Part shown: in pieces, positions 27,988-37,239 of the stretch | Position numbering within the stretch: position 1 is the stretch's first letter | Layout of the letters: every line of letters begins with the position of its first letter | Assembly (NCBI GenBank): GCA_031412335.1 | Contig: JANOCT010000027.1 | Coordinates: 45,290 to 109,289 of the forward strand | Origin: JBBQYA01 sp031412335 | Lineage (GTDB): Bacteria > Bacteroidota > Bacteroidia > Sphingobacteriales > Sphingobacteriaceae | Direction of reading: 5' to 3' | DNA: 64,000 nucleotides | The notes under the pieces: generated by a model | What the model saw: the letters and a program-made list of their open reading frames with translations, nothing else | Told to the model about the DNA's origin: nothing | Databases searched by the model: none | Made by a program: the position numbers and the translations under genes

Positions 27988-29145
27988 ATGCCACATTACG
28001 ATTATCCAGTTAAATCAAAACTTCCTTTATTGGGACTTACTATTTTTGCAATCATGTCTCAACTTGCTGCTGAGCATAAAGCAATAAATCTTTCCCAAGG
28101 ATTTCCAGATTTTGAAACCAACGAAGAATTAATAGCATCGGTAAACACGTATATGAAAAGCGGTTTCAACCAATATGCACCCATGCCTGGAGTGATGAAA
28201 CTAAGAGAAGCAATTTCAGGTAAAACATTTGATTTACATTCAATTAACTATAGTCCGGAAACTGAAATAACCATAACAAGTGGAGGAACCCAAGCCATAT
28301 ATACTGTAATGGCATCTTGTATACAAGAAGGAGATGAAGTTATTATTTTTGAACCAGCATATGATTGCTATGTACCGGCTGTAAAACTTCATGGGGGTAT
28401 TCCGGTTTTGATAGAACTTGAATATCCATCATATTCTATCAATTGGAAAGAGGTAATCAAACGAGTAACCAGCAAAACCAAAATGATTGTTTTAAACAAT
28501 CCAGGAAATCCTTCTGCATCTGTTTTAGGAGAAGATGATATAAAACAATTGCAAAAAATAACTGCCGGAACAGGAATTCTGATTTTGAGTGATGAAGTTT
28601 ACGAGCATATTATTTTTGATAATCATCAGCATTTAAGTATGGCTCGATATCAAGATCTAGCGAATCGTAGTTTTATTGTTGCTTCTTTCGGAAAATTACT
28701 ACATACCACTGGTTGGAAAATTGGATACTGCTTGGCTCCTGCCAATCTAATGGCGGAGTTTAGAAAAGTTCATCAATTTATGGTTTTTTCAGTAAACACC
28801 CCCATACAATATGCTATCGCTGATTTTCTGGCTAAACGAGAAAATTATCTCAATCTGTCAGAATTTTACCAACAAAAAAGAGATTATTTTATTCAATTAA
28901 TGAAACCAACGAAATTTGAATTACTTCCGGTTGCAGGTTCTTATTTTCAATTAGCAACTTATAAAAAAATAAGTGAAGAAAACGATTATGAATTTTGTGT
29001 TAAACTGGTAAAAGAACATGGAGTTGCCGCAATACCAGTTTCTGCTTTTTATGGTCGGCCAACCAATTATAAAACCATTCGTTTTTGTTTTGCAAAAAAA
29101 CCTGATACTATTTTAGCTGCTGTTGAACGCCTTATTAAATTGTAA
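27988..29145 (+). CDS. PLP-dependent aminotransferase, YbdL / methionine (kynurenine) aminotransferase type
   Basis: 385 residues, fold-type I. INLSQGFPDF (33-42), NQYAPMPGVMKLREAI (61-76), NNPGNPSASVL (170-180), DEVYEHIIFD (202-211) and the PLP lysine K236 in SFGKLLHTTGWKIGY. This subgroup uses methionine, glutamine or aromatic amino acids with keto-methylthiobutyrate as partner. The gene 13 bases downstream encodes an omega-amidase-like nitrilase, the usual partner that removes the alpha-ketoglutaramate formed from glutamine. Confidence 0.92.
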   Translation: MPHYDYPVKSKLPLLGLTIFAIMSQLAAEHKAINLSQGFPDFETNEELIASVNTYMKSGFNQYAPMPGVMKLREAISGKTFDLHSINYSPETEITITSGGTQAIYTVMASCIQEGDEVIIFEPAYDCYVPAVKLHGGIPVLIELEYPSYSINWKEVIKRVTSKTKMIVLNNPGNPSASVLGEDDIKQLQKITAGTGILILSDEVYEHIIFDNHQHLSMARYQDLANRSFIVASFGKLLHTTGWKIGYCLAPANLMAEFRKVHQFMVFSVNTPIQYAIADFLAKRENYLNLSEFYQQKRDYFIQLMKPTKFELLPVAGSYFQLATYKKISEENDYEFCVKLVKEHGVAAIPVSAFYGRPTNYKTIRFCFAKKPDTILAAVERLIKL

Positions 29146-29157
29146 TCTGTTTAAAAA

Positions 29158-29931
29158 ATGAGCGAATTAAAAATTACGACCGTTCAAACTGATTTGGTTT
29201 GGGAAGACAAACAAACCAACTTAAACAATATTTCATTTTTATTGAAAGAACACATTTCTGAAACTGATCTAATTATTCTACCAGAGATGTTTTCGACAGG
29301 ATTTAGTATGAATGCCGAAATGCTTGCTGAAAAAATGGATGGCGAAACGATAAATTGGATGAAGCATCAAGCAAAAAAATTTAATTCGGCAATTTGTGGA
29401 AGTATTATAATTAACGAAAATGAAAACTATTACAACCGATTAATTTGGATTTCTTCAACTGGTGAATTGTTTTTTTATGATAAAAAACACCTTTTTTCTA
29501 TGGGAAATGAGCAAAAAACATATACTGCTGGCACAATTCCTATGATTTGCAAAATTCGTGATTGGAATATAAAACCACTTATCTGTTATGATCTTCGCTT
29601 TCCGGCTTGGTGTCGTTCAAACGAAGAAAATCATTTAACTATTTTTATTGCTAACTGGCCAGAACAACGAATTTCTCATTGGAATTATTTATTAAAATCT
29701 AGAGCAATAGAAAATCAATGTTTTGTAATTGGTGTAAATAGAATTGGTTTAGATGATTCTAAAAACAATCATACTGGGCAAACTCAAGTATTAAATCCCT
29801 ATGGTGAAACTATTTATCAAGCACCAAATAATACCGCAGTTTACACTGAAATTATATATATGAATGATTTAATTAAGATAAGAAGACAATATCCTTTTCT
29901 TAAAGATTCAGATATTTTTAAATTTGAATAA
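29158..29931 (+). CDS. Nitrilase-superfamily omega-amidase (YafV-like)
   Basis: 257 residues. The Glu-Lys-Cys triad is visible: E43 (LPEMFSTGF), K105 (FYDKKHLFSMGNE) and C139 (PLICYDLRFPAWCR). The motifs MFSTGFSMN and YDLRFP are typical of omega-amidase/YafV, which hydrolyses alpha-ketoglutaramate or alpha-ketosuccinamate. It forms a two-gene unit with the aminotransferase, an arrangement for glutamine-driven transamination in methionine salvage. Confidence 0.92.
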   Translation: MSELKITTVQTDLVWEDKQTNLNNISFLLKEHISETDLIILPEMFSTGFSMNAEMLAEKMDGETINWMKHQAKKFNSAICGSIIINENENYYNRLIWISSTGELFFYDKKHLFSMGNEQKTYTAGTIPMICKIRDWNIKPLICYDLRFPAWCRSNEENHLTIFIANWPEQRISHWNYLLKSRAIENQCFVIGVNRIGLDDSKNNHTGQTQVLNPYGETIYQAPNNTAVYTEIIYMNDLIKIRRQYPFLKDSDIFKFE

Positions 29932-30168
29932 CTCCGCACGATTATTGTAAAACTGAATATATTATTTGACGTAGTTCATATAATTGCTTTTTAAAAAGTT
30001 TAGTATATAATAATTTCTTTTTATCGAATATTTGTTTTTAAGTTTGTTGATTAGACTATTTGCAATTGACTTTCATAGTCTTTAATATCAGTCTGTTTTA
30101 ATTTTAGAATATCAACTCAATCACCTAATTCTTGAAACCATAAATTAATTAATTTTCACTCCTAAAAA

Positions 30169-30975
30169 ATGAACGACAAAAATTTCGACTTAGACCCAAC
30201 TATTGAAGTTTGGAAAGAAGTACAATTTGATTTTGATTTTGTAAACGACATGCGACTCGAAGTTTCCAACTTCGGTCAGGTACGTACATTTACCAAAGTT
30301 ATCCAAGGAAATTATTTAAAAGGTTCCATGATTAATGGCTACAAAGTTATTAAGCTAAAACTTTTTACCGAGCGAACCGAGGAAATTGAAAGCCAACTTC
30401 AGTATAAAAAGAAGCAAATATCTAAATTAAACGTAGAAATTGCTGCTAAAAAGAAAGCAATACTTTCATTAATAAAGGCAGGAAATAAAGTTGAAGATGA
30501 AGAGCGAAAAATTGAACAGCTCAAAGTATTATTGGCCGGATTAAAAGTTCGTTATCGAAAAGAGTTCAATGTTGATTTGAGAAAAAGAACGATTAACTAT
30601 TCACAACTGGTTCATCGTTTAGTAGCTATGTATTTTCTCCCGCCACCATCAAAAACTCAAAAATTGGTTATTCATTTAGATTTTGAAAAACTAAATAACT
30701 CTGCAATTAACCTTCAATGGGCTACTCAAATAGAGTCAACTGCGCATCAACAAAATAGCCCTTTTGTAATTGCAGAAAAGAAAACAAGATTTGGAAAGAG
30801 AAATTTCAACTCCAAATTATATAAGCTGACCGAAACCAGGGTAATGCTTATCAAGAAAAAGATATTGGAAGGAAAATCGTTAAGAACGTTGGCAAAACAA
30901 TTTAAGGTAACGCAAACTCAATTATTACGAATAAAGCGAGGTGAAAACTGGGGATATGTAAAACCAGCACCGTGA
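30169..30975 (+). CDS. NUMOD4/HNH-endonuclease-like protein with coiled-coil insert and C-terminal HTH
   Basis: 268 residues. The N-terminus has VWKEVQFDF... RLEVSNFGQVRTF (about 11-45), a NUMOD4-like strand pattern. A coiled coil of about 45 residues (about 70-115: EEIESQLQYKKKQISKLN...) interrupts it. Then comes an HNH-like segment, VHRLVAMYFLPPPS...LVIHLDFEKLNNSAINLQWATQIE (about 146-192). The C-terminus (about 222-265, KSLRTLAKQFKVTQTQLLRIKRGENW) is an HTH. It is not inside an intron or a known coding gene, so it may be domesticated. The second His of the HNH pair is hard to place, so catalysis is uncertain. Confidence 0.72.
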   Translation: MNDKNFDLDPTIEVWKEVQFDFDFVNDMRLEVSNFGQVRTFTKVIQGNYLKGSMINGYKVIKLKLFTERTEEIESQLQYKKKQISKLNVEIAAKKKAILSLIKAGNKVEDEERKIEQLKVLLAGLKVRYRKEFNVDLRKRTINYSQLVHRLVAMYFLPPPSKTQKLVIHLDFEKLNNSAINLQWATQIESTAHQQNSPFVIAEKKTRFGKRNFNSKLYKLTETRVMLIKKKILEGKSLRTLAKQFKVTQTQLLRIKRGENWGYVKPAP

Positions 30976-31006
30976 TTAAAAATCTTATTAACTAATTACC
31001 AAAAAA

Positions 31007-31031
31007 AAATCCGGAACTAAACTCCGGATTT
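31007..31031 (-). terminator. Rho-independent terminator (fasciclin gene and/or HNH gene)
   Basis: AAATCCGGA (31007-31015) and TCCGGATTT (31023-31031) form a nine-pair stem with a seven-base loop, with A and T runs at both sides, so it can serve both convergent genes. Confidence 0.85.
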
Positions 31032-31069
31032 CTTGTTTTAAACGTTAAATAGATTTCATTGATAGTCGC

Positions 31070-31657
31070 TTATTTTGCCGGTGGCAATAATACTTTATCA
31101 ATTACATGGGTAACTCCATTGCTTGAGATTACATCTGCGATGGTAACTTTAGCGTCACCAACCATTGCAACACCATCTTTAAGAGTTACTTTCAATTTTG
31201 CACCATTTACAGTAGTCAATTCCTGACCATCAACTAAATCAGCAGCTTTTAATGCTCCAGAAACAACGTGGTAAGTAAGAATTCCTGTTAAATCTTTTTT
31301 AGCTTCTGGCTTTAATAAACCTTCAACTGTACCAGCAGGCAAAGCATTAAATGCTTCGTTTGTTGGAGCGAAAACTGTGAATGGACCTGCTCCACTTAAT
31401 GTTTCAACTAATTCTGCAGCTTTTACAGCAGCAACTAATGTAGTGTGTTCACTAGAACCAGCAGCGTTTTCAACAATGTTTTTTGATGGAACCATCATTG
31501 CTCCGCCAACTTCTACTCCTTGCTCTTCAGCAGGTGCAACTACTTCTGTTTGAACTGAATCTTGAGATGCAGTTTCTTTTTTGGCTTTGTTTTCGCAGCT
31601 AATTAAAGCTGTAGATAAGGCAGCAGCTGCTACCAGTGATAATGTTAAATGTTTCAT
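31070..31657 (-). CDS. Fasciclin (FAS1) domain lipoprotein
   Basis: 195 residues with signal sequence and lipobox LISCEN (Cys21). An acidic linker (about 25-55) precedes one FAS1 domain (about 60-195) with conserved ASSEHTTLVAAVKAAELVETLSGAGPFTVFAPTNEAF, LTYHVVSG and SSNGVTHVIDKVLLPP. FAS1 domains act in cell adhesion or surface interactions. Codons are more G+C-rich than in neighbouring genes, probably from high expression. Single gene between the HNH gene and Fe-alcohol dehydrogenase. Confidence 0.93.
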   Translation of the reverse strand: MKHLTLSLVAAAALSTALISCENKAKKETASQDSVQTEVVAPAEEQGVEVGGAMMVPSKNIVENAAGSSEHTTLVAAVKAAELVETLSGAGPFTVFAPTNEAFNALPAGTVEGLLKPEAKKDLTGILTYHVVSGALKAADLVDGQELTTVNGAKLKVTLKDGVAMVGDAKVTIADVISSNGVTHVIDKVLLPPAK

Positions 31658-31791
31658 TTTTTTGTTTTAAGTTAGAATTTGAAGACAATTACGAAAAGAA
31701 ATTTTATCTGGTTTTGTTTTAATAAATTTAAATTTTCTTCAAAAACTTTCAATTCAAATCATTGTTTTCAAACCAATCTGATAAATTCATT

Positions 31792-32946
31792 ATGGAAAAT
31801 TTCACCTTTTACAACCCAGTTAAATTAATATTCGGAAAGGATACAGTTGATCAAATTGGTATTGAAACGAAGGTTTATGGAAATAAAGCATTACTAATAA
31901 TTGGAAAAAATTCAGTTAAAAAAAGTGGTTTGTATGCCAGAATAATTTCCTTATTAAATATGCAAGGCATCAATAGTGTTTGCTATGAAGGTATCAAATC
32001 AAACCCAACCTTTGAAGACGCGGACAATGCTATTCAATTAGCAAAATCTGAAAATGTTGATGTAATTATTGCTTTGGGTGGTGGTTCTGTGCTTGATACA
32101 GCAAAAGCAGTTTCGATGGGATATTTTGCAAATCATTCTGTTTGGGATTTTTACACCCGTAAACAGAAACCAACAAATGCATTACCATTAATTACCATTC
32201 TGACCTTAGCAGCAACCGGTTCAGAAATGAATAATGTAACAGTATTGCAGGATACCAAAGGTGGCATCAAATCTGGATTTAGTTCTCCTCTCCTATTCCC
32301 TAAAGTTTCAATTCTTGATCCTACACTTACTTATTCTGTACCAGCCAATTACACAGCTTATGGTGTAATTGACTTAATTTCTCATTGCCTCGAATCTTTT
32401 TTCGGTAAAGGAAATTCTCCTTTAAGCGATCATTATATAGCTTCAATAATAAAACTTGCCATTGTTTACGGTAAAAAAGTGCAAGAAGAACCAGCTAATT
32501 ATGATAATCGAGCTAACATTATGTGGTTGGCTACCAATGCGCTTAACGGATCTTTAATGACCGGAAAAGCTGGAGGTGAATGGGGTTGTCATGCGTTGGA
32601 ACATTCTCTGAGTGTTTTGTATGATATTCCGCACGGAGCTGGATTATCAATAGTTTTTCCAGCTTGGATGAAATACTTTAGTGTTGAATTAAAAGATCGA
32701 TTGGAATTTTTAGCAAAAAATGTTTTTGATATTAATGCCGAGAACTCAAATAATGGAGAAATGTTTATAAGCAAATTAGAAGAATTTTTCACTTCATTGC
32801 TTGCCCCAATTAGATTAAAAGACGCTAATATATCTGAAATCGAAGAATCGTCTATTTTGTCTAATTTTAAATTAACAAATGCTAGCGGTTCAGTATTTAC
32901 CTTAAAAAAAGAAGAGCATAAAGGTATATTAGATTTGATGTGGTAA
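31792..32946 (+). CDS. Iron-containing alcohol dehydrogenase (YqhD/butanol-dehydrogenase-like)
   Basis: 384 residues from ATG 31792 (MENFTFYNPVKLIFGKDTVDQIG); the TTG at 31762 would add a spurious 10 residues. NAD(P)-binding segment ALGGGSVLDTAKAVSM (about 94-109), TLAATGSEMNNVTVL (about 143-157), and the metal-binding histidines in DLISHCLES and HALEHSLSVLYDIPHGAGLSIVFPAWM. It oxidises alcohols or reduces aldehydes with NADPH. The real substrate is unknown. Confidence 0.92.
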   Translation: MENFTFYNPVKLIFGKDTVDQIGIETKVYGNKALLIIGKNSVKKSGLYARIISLLNMQGINSVCYEGIKSNPTFEDADNAIQLAKSENVDVIIALGGGSVLDTAKAVSMGYFANHSVWDFYTRKQKPTNALPLITILTLAATGSEMNNVTVLQDTKGGIKSGFSSPLLFPKVSILDPTLTYSVPANYTAYGVIDLISHCLESFFGKGNSPLSDHYIASIIKLAIVYGKKVQEEPANYDNRANIMWLATNALNGSLMTGKAGGEWGCHALEHSLSVLYDIPHGAGLSIVFPAWMKYFSVELKDRLEFLAKNVFDINAENSNNGEMFISKLEEFFTSLLAPIRLKDANISEIEESSILSNFKLTNASGSVFTLKKEEHKGILDLMW

Positions 32947-33007
32947 ACAAATAATTAATTCTACATTCGTAATCAGGTTATTGTTAATTCAACAAGCTGA
33001 AAACAGT

Positions 33008-33496
33008 ATGAAATACTCCAACAACCTATTAAATTGGGCTTTACGTCTATATCCTCCTTTGTTTTTCAATCGAATATGGTTAAAGGGTTTTTCGAAAGAT
33101 TTCACCTCTTGTAAGGTAAAAATTTTTAAAAGTCTGTTAAATACTAATTTTAATGGTACTATTTTCGGCGGTACTATTTTCAGTGCTACTGACCCATTTT
33201 ATGCATTATGTTATTATCAAATACTACATCAAAGAGGATTTAAAGTTCAAACCTGGTTAAAAAGCGCCAGCATACAATATAAAAAACCGGCAGACCAACA
33301 TTTATATTTGGAATTTAACGTTTCTGAACAAGATATACAGGAAGCAATCAACAGTATGAATTCAATAGGAAAATTTGTTAAAACCTACGAAATTTTAATT
33401 AAAGATAAAGATGGCGTTATATATGCCGTTGCCCAAAATGAGGTTTATGGTAGATTATTAAAAAATACCAATTTGAAAGAAGTGGCAGGATTTTAA
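33008..33496 (+). CDS. DUF4442 hot-dog fold protein
   Basis: 162 residues from ATG 33008. NRIWLKGFSKDFTSCKVKIFKSLLNTNFNGTIFGGTIFSATDPFYALCY (about 20-68) matches DUF4442, a family with the thioesterase hot-dog fold (possible acyl-CoA thioesterase or fatty-acyl-binding role). The substrate is unknown. It is 61 bases after Fe-alcohol dehydrogenase on the same strand. Confidence 0.8.
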   Translation: MKYSNNLLNWALRLYPPLFFNRIWLKGFSKDFTSCKVKIFKSLLNTNFNGTIFGGTIFSATDPFYALCYYQILHQRGFKVQTWLKSASIQYKKPADQHLYLEFNVSEQDIQEAINSMNSIGKFVKTYEILIKDKDGVIYAVAQNEVYGRLLKNTNLKEVAGF

Positions 33497-33578
33497 TTAA
33501 GCATAAAATAATCTTTATTTACAAATGAAAATTATACAGTGGTAATAAAAAAATCGTTGATTAAGAGTTGGGGAAAAC

Positions 33579-34223
33579 ATGAAACAGATTACCAAAAATA
33601 CCATTCGCAGATTATTAATTGAAGGCGAAAATGAGCGGGTAGATTTTAAAAAAACCATTACCAGCAAAAATAAAATTGCCAAAACGATCAGCTCATTTGC
33701 TAATACTAGTGGAGGTATGCTACTGGTTGGTGTGTTAGATAATGCTTCTATTTATGGAATAAAAAATACAGAAGAAGACCGTTTTATGCTTTTGGAAGCA
33801 GCAACCCATTTTTGCCGACCAGAAATAGCTTTAACTTTTGTAGAAATAGAATTTGAAGGAAAAATAATTTTAGTAGTCGATATTGAAGAAAGTAGCATTA
33901 AGCCCCATGCTGCATTAGGCGAAGATGGAAAGTGGTGGGTACATATCCGGGTGAAGGATAAAAGTTTACTCGCCAGTAAAATTGTTGTAGAAGTATTAAA
34001 AAGGGAAACAAAAAAAGATAATGTATTGATAGAATATAGTAGTAAAGAGCAAGCTTTACTTCAATATTTGGCTAAAAATGAAAAAATTACACTTCGAGAA
34101 TTCTGCAAACTTATAAATATATCGCACAGAAGGGCATCGAGAATATTAGTTAATTTGGTGTTAAGTGGATTAATTCAAGTTCATCAAACAGAGAAATATG
34201 ATTTCTATACTGCTATTTCCTAA
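33579..34223 (+). CDS. AlbA_2 (Schlafen-like) domain protein with C-terminal winged helix
   Basis: 214 residues. The AlbA_2/AAA_4 domain spans about 10-140 with ENERVDFKKTIT and ISSFANTSGGMLLVGVLDNASIYGI, plus VDIEESSIKPHAA later. The C-terminus (about 150-214) has LLQYLAKNEKITLREFCKLINISHRRASRILVNLVLSGLIQVHQ, a winged helix. This is the architecture of a putative transcriptional regulator or nucleic-acid-binding protein. No partner is visible beside it. Confidence 0.85.
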   Translation: MKQITKNTIRRLLIEGENERVDFKKTITSKNKIAKTISSFANTSGGMLLVGVLDNASIYGIKNTEEDRFMLLEAATHFCRPEIALTFVEIEFEGKIILVVDIEESSIKPHAALGEDGKWWVHIRVKDKSLLASKIVVEVLKRETKKDNVLIEYSSKEQALLQYLAKNEKITLREFCKLINISHRRASRILVNLVLSGLIQVHQTEKYDFYTAIS

Positions 34224-34297
34224 CCTTTTTAGTTTTATCTAATTCAACTAAATTTTCTTTTTTGTGCCGAGTTCATTTATGTTGAATTGAATCTGCC

Positions 34298-34305
34298 TAC
34301 ATTTG
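34298..34305 (+). promoter_or_regulatory. Putative -7 box (TACATTTG) adjoining the MATE start
   Basis: TACATTTG fits TAnnTTTG and ends four bases before ATG 34309, implying a leaderless or very short-leader transcript. No -33 box is evident. Confidence 0.4.
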
Positions 34306-34308
34306 CCC

Positions 34309-35661
34309 ATGTTTAAAAAATACCGATCGCATTACATTACCATACTTCCATTAGCTATTCCGGTTGTTATTTCGCAGTTAGGTCATACATTGGTACACGT
34401 TGCTGATTCAATAATTGTTGGTCGTTTTGCTGGCACAATTCCATTGGCAGCCGTATCATTGGTCAACAGTATTTTTACGATAATTTTAGTAATTGGCCTT
34501 GGATTGTCGTATGGGCTTACTCCTTTAATTTCACAAGCAAATGGAAGAAATGATGAAGAAGAATGTGGTGTATTATTATCAAATAGTTTACTAATTAATG
34601 CTTTTGCAAGTGTTATTTTATTTGCATTTACATATTTCGGTTCCTTATTAATTATTGACCATTTGGGGCAAGATGCAGAAGTGATTCGAGTAGCAAAACC
34701 TTATTTAAAATTGCTTTCTATCTCTATAATTCCTTTAATGATTTTCATGACTTTCAAACAATTTACAGAAGGTCTGGGATTTACAAAACAAGCTATGCAA
34801 ATAACTATCTGGGGCAATATTTTAAATATTTGTTTAGGAGTTATTTTTGTAAAAGGATTGTTTGGTATAGCTCCAATGGGAGTTAGCGGAGTTGGCTGGA
34901 GTACACTGATTGACAGGACATTAATGGCAATAGTTATGGCTTTTTATGTAATAAAAAATGAAAGATTTAAAATGTATATCAGGCAATTTTCTATCAAAAA
35001 TTATCAGTCTTTGTATTGTATTAAATTATTAAAAATTGGAGTACCAATTGCTTTGCAATATACATTTGAGATATCAGCATTTAGTGCAGCTGCCATTATT
35101 ATGGGCGTAATTGGCACAAATGAACAAGCTGCACATCAAGTTGCGATAAGCCTTGCTGCCATGACATATATGATGGCAAGCGGTATTTCTGCTGCCGCAG
35201 CTATCAAATCTGGAAATAATTTTGGCCAAAAAACATTTGGAGATTTGCGCTTATCTGCTATTTCGAGTTATCATTTAGTTATTGGATTTATGTCAATTAC
35301 AGCTATCATACTATTTGTTTTTCACAAACAACTACCTTATATCTACACTAGCGATCAAAATGTGATAGTAATTGCATCGCAACTACTCATTTTCGCTGCT
35401 GTTTTTCAATTATTTGATGGTGTCCAAGTAGTAGGATTAGGAATTTTGCGGGGAATGGGCGATGTTAAAATTCCTACTGTAATTACCTTAGTTGCCTATT
35501 GGGTGATAGGAATTCCTATTGCCTATCTTTTCGGAATAGTATTGAATTATGGGGCTGGGGGCATTTGGTTAGGCTTAACCATTGGATTACTTGTTGCAGC
35601 CACTTTGTTATATTTCAGATTTAATTTTTTGAGTAAAAAATTAAATGTACAATTAGTTTGA
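34309..35661 (+). CDS. MATE family efflux transporter
   Basis: 450 residues with twelve membrane helices in two homologous halves. The family marks are HTLVHVADSIIVGRFAGTIPLAAVSLVNS (near 20) and the second-half VIGTNEQAAHQVAISLAAMTYMMASGISAAAAI (near 265). It exports drugs or other organic cations using Na+ or H+. The start is ATG 34309; an in-frame TTG at 34303 overlaps the promoter box and is not used. Confidence 0.93.
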   Translation: MFKKYRSHYITILPLAIPVVISQLGHTLVHVADSIIVGRFAGTIPLAAVSLVNSIFTIILVIGLGLSYGLTPLISQANGRNDEEECGVLLSNSLLINAFASVILFAFTYFGSLLIIDHLGQDAEVIRVAKPYLKLLSISIIPLMIFMTFKQFTEGLGFTKQAMQITIWGNILNICLGVIFVKGLFGIAPMGVSGVGWSTLIDRTLMAIVMAFYVIKNERFKMYIRQFSIKNYQSLYCIKLLKIGVPIALQYTFEISAFSAAAIIMGVIGTNEQAAHQVAISLAAMTYMMASGISAAAAIKSGNNFGQKTFGDLRLSAISSYHLVIGFMSITAIILFVFHKQLPYIYTSDQNVIVIASQLLIFAAVFQLFDGVQVVGLGILRGMGDVKIPTVITLVAYWVIGIPIAYLFGIVLNYGAGGIWLGLTIGLLVAATLLYFRFNFLSKKLNVQLV

Positions 35662-35759
35662 TTTTTTTTTAGACGTTGAAATTAGGTTTGTAATAAGTCA
35701 TCTGGCTGACAATGATAATTCTTACAAACTTGTGATCCGTTTTTTGCGTTACTTGTGAT

Positions 35760-36425
35760 ATGAAAACAATCTATAGTTTATTACTAATTAGTTTATTGAG
35801 TTTAGCTTTAACTAGTTGCGCTCAAAATAAACCCACAAAAAAAGAAGCAACTTCTAAAAAAGAAAAAGTTGATTTAACTAATTATTCAAAAGCAGTTTTT
35901 GCTTCTGGCTGTTTCTGGTGTGTAGAAAGTGTATTTGAAAGTGTAAAAGGCGTTCAGGAAGTAATTTCTGGATATGCTGGCGGTGATGAAAGCAACCCGA
36001 CTTATGAGCAAGTAGGTTCGGGACAAACTAGACATGCTGAGGCAATAGAAGTATATTATGACTCTACTGTAGTTTCTTATACTAGTTTATTAAAAGTATA
36101 TTTTAATTCTCAAGATGTTACTCAGGTTAATGGGCAAGGTCCAGATAGAGGTTCACAATATCGTTCGATTATTTTATTTAATAATGAAATTGAAAAAGAT
36201 TTAGCTGAAAAATATATTGCAGAAATTAATGAAAGCAAAAAATATAGTTCGCCAGTAGCGGCCACTGTCGAAAAACTTACTAAATTCTATCCAGCAGAAG
36301 ATTATCACCAAGATTATGTGATAAACAATCCTGGAAATCCTTATGTGCAGGGGGAATCAATTCCACGAATTAAAAGAGCACAAAAGCTTTTCAAAGAATT
36401 GTTGAAACCAGAAAAAGTATTGTAA
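35760..36425 (+). CDS. msrA: Peptide-methionine (S)-S-oxide reductase, lipoprotein form
   Basis: 221 residues. A signal and lipobox (LTSCAQ, Cys20) place it in the envelope, unlike cytoplasmic MsrA. The catalytic motif is GCFWCVES (Cys51 nucleophile; Cys54 follows in FWC). GYAGGDESNPTYEQVGSGQTRHAEAIEVYYD and YHQDYVINNPGNPY (near 190) complete the family signature. It repairs oxidised methionine in periplasmic proteins. Alone, with a terminator 20 bases downstream. Confidence 0.96.
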   Translation: MKTIYSLLLISLLSLALTSCAQNKPTKKEATSKKEKVDLTNYSKAVFASGCFWCVESVFESVKGVQEVISGYAGGDESNPTYEQVGSGQTRHAEAIEVYYDSTVVSYTSLLKVYFNSQDVTQVNGQGPDRGSQYRSIILFNNEIEKDLAEKYIAEINESKKYSSPVAATVEKLTKFYPAEDYHQDYVINNPGNPYVQGESIPRIKRAQKLFKELLKPEKVL

Positions 36426-36443
36426 AACAAAGAATTGATTTTT

Positions 36444-36473
36444 AAAACCCTTTTTTACAAAGGGTTTTTTTTT
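36444..36473 (+). terminator. Terminator after msrA
   Basis: AAAACCCTTT (444-453) pairs with AAAGGGTTTT (459-468), ten base pairs, loop of five, then a T run. Confidence 0.85.
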
Positions 36474-36549
36474 GTAAAAAAAATTACACAATTGATTTTG
36501 CAATTATAAAAGCGTGGTAAAACTTTTGTATTAAATAAATAAAAACAAG

Positions 36550-37122
36550 ATGAATATAGCAATTGTTTTTGGCTCAGTCCGAACAGAACGTGTAGGCTTT
36601 CGAGTAGTACATTATTTAACTGCCGAATTAAAAAAGCGAAACCATGATGTTTCGATTATTGATCCGATAGAGTATAATTTGCCAATGCTAGATAAAATGT
36701 TTAAAGATTATAAGCAAGGTGAAGCTCCTGAAAAAATGCAGAAACTGGCTGAAATTCTAGAAAAAGCAGATGGATTTATCATGGTGAGTGCTGAATACAA
36801 TCATTCAGTACCGCCCGCATTGAAAAACCTATTAGACCATTTTCAACGGGAATACTTTTTCAAACCGTGTGGAATTTGCACATATTCTGTTGGGGCATTT
36901 GGTGGAATAACTGCTGCATCACATCTTCGGGTTATATTATCGGAATTAGGAATGGTAACAGTATCGGCAAGTTTCCCAGTACCTACCGTTACAAAAGCAA
37001 TGGATGAAAACGGAAAATTGCTGGAAGAAAAATACGATAAATTTGCAATTAAATTTTTGTCAGAATTTGAATGGTATTTAAAAATTTTGGCAGAAGGAAG
37101 AAAAAATGGATTGCCGTATTGA
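36550..37122 (+). CDS. NADPH-dependent FMN reductase family flavoprotein
   Basis: 190 residues with the flavodoxin-like fold: IVFGSVRTERVG (5-16) for phosphate binding of FMN, and MVSAEYNHSVPPALKNLLDHF (about 78-98), the family signature of azoreductase/chromate-reductase-like proteins. KPCGICTYSVGAFGGITAASHLRVIL follows. It reduces quinones, azo compounds or metals in vitro in relatives; physiological role uncertain. Confidence 0.92.
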   Translation: MNIAIVFGSVRTERVGFRVVHYLTAELKKRNHDVSIIDPIEYNLPMLDKMFKDYKQGEAPEKMQKLAEILEKADGFIMVSAEYNHSVPPALKNLLDHFQREYFFKPCGICTYSVGAFGGITAASHLRVILSELGMVTVSASFPVPTVTKAMDENGKLLEEKYDKFAIKFLSEFEWYLKILAEGRKNGLPY

Positions 37123-37148
37123 AGAAAAAAAACCAAATGTGGAAATTT

Positions 37149-37176
37149 AAAAAGACCTAAATAATTAGGTCTTTTT
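37149..37176. terminator. Bidirectional terminator between FMN reductase and E2 gene
   Basis: AAAAAGACCTAA (149-160) and TTAGGTCTTTTT (165-176) form a perfect twelve-pair stem with a four-base loop, ending in T runs both ways. The genes are convergent, so it can end both transcripts. Confidence 0.9.
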
Positions 37177-37239
37177 AAATTTATATTGCAAAATAATATA
37201 TTGAAAGTATTTTAGAATAATTCAATCAGATTTTAAAAA

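Noticed and set aside
29932..30168. Possible RNA gene between omega-amidase and HNH genes
   Set aside because: No stable stem-loop, tRNA-like fold or clear promoter was seen by eye.
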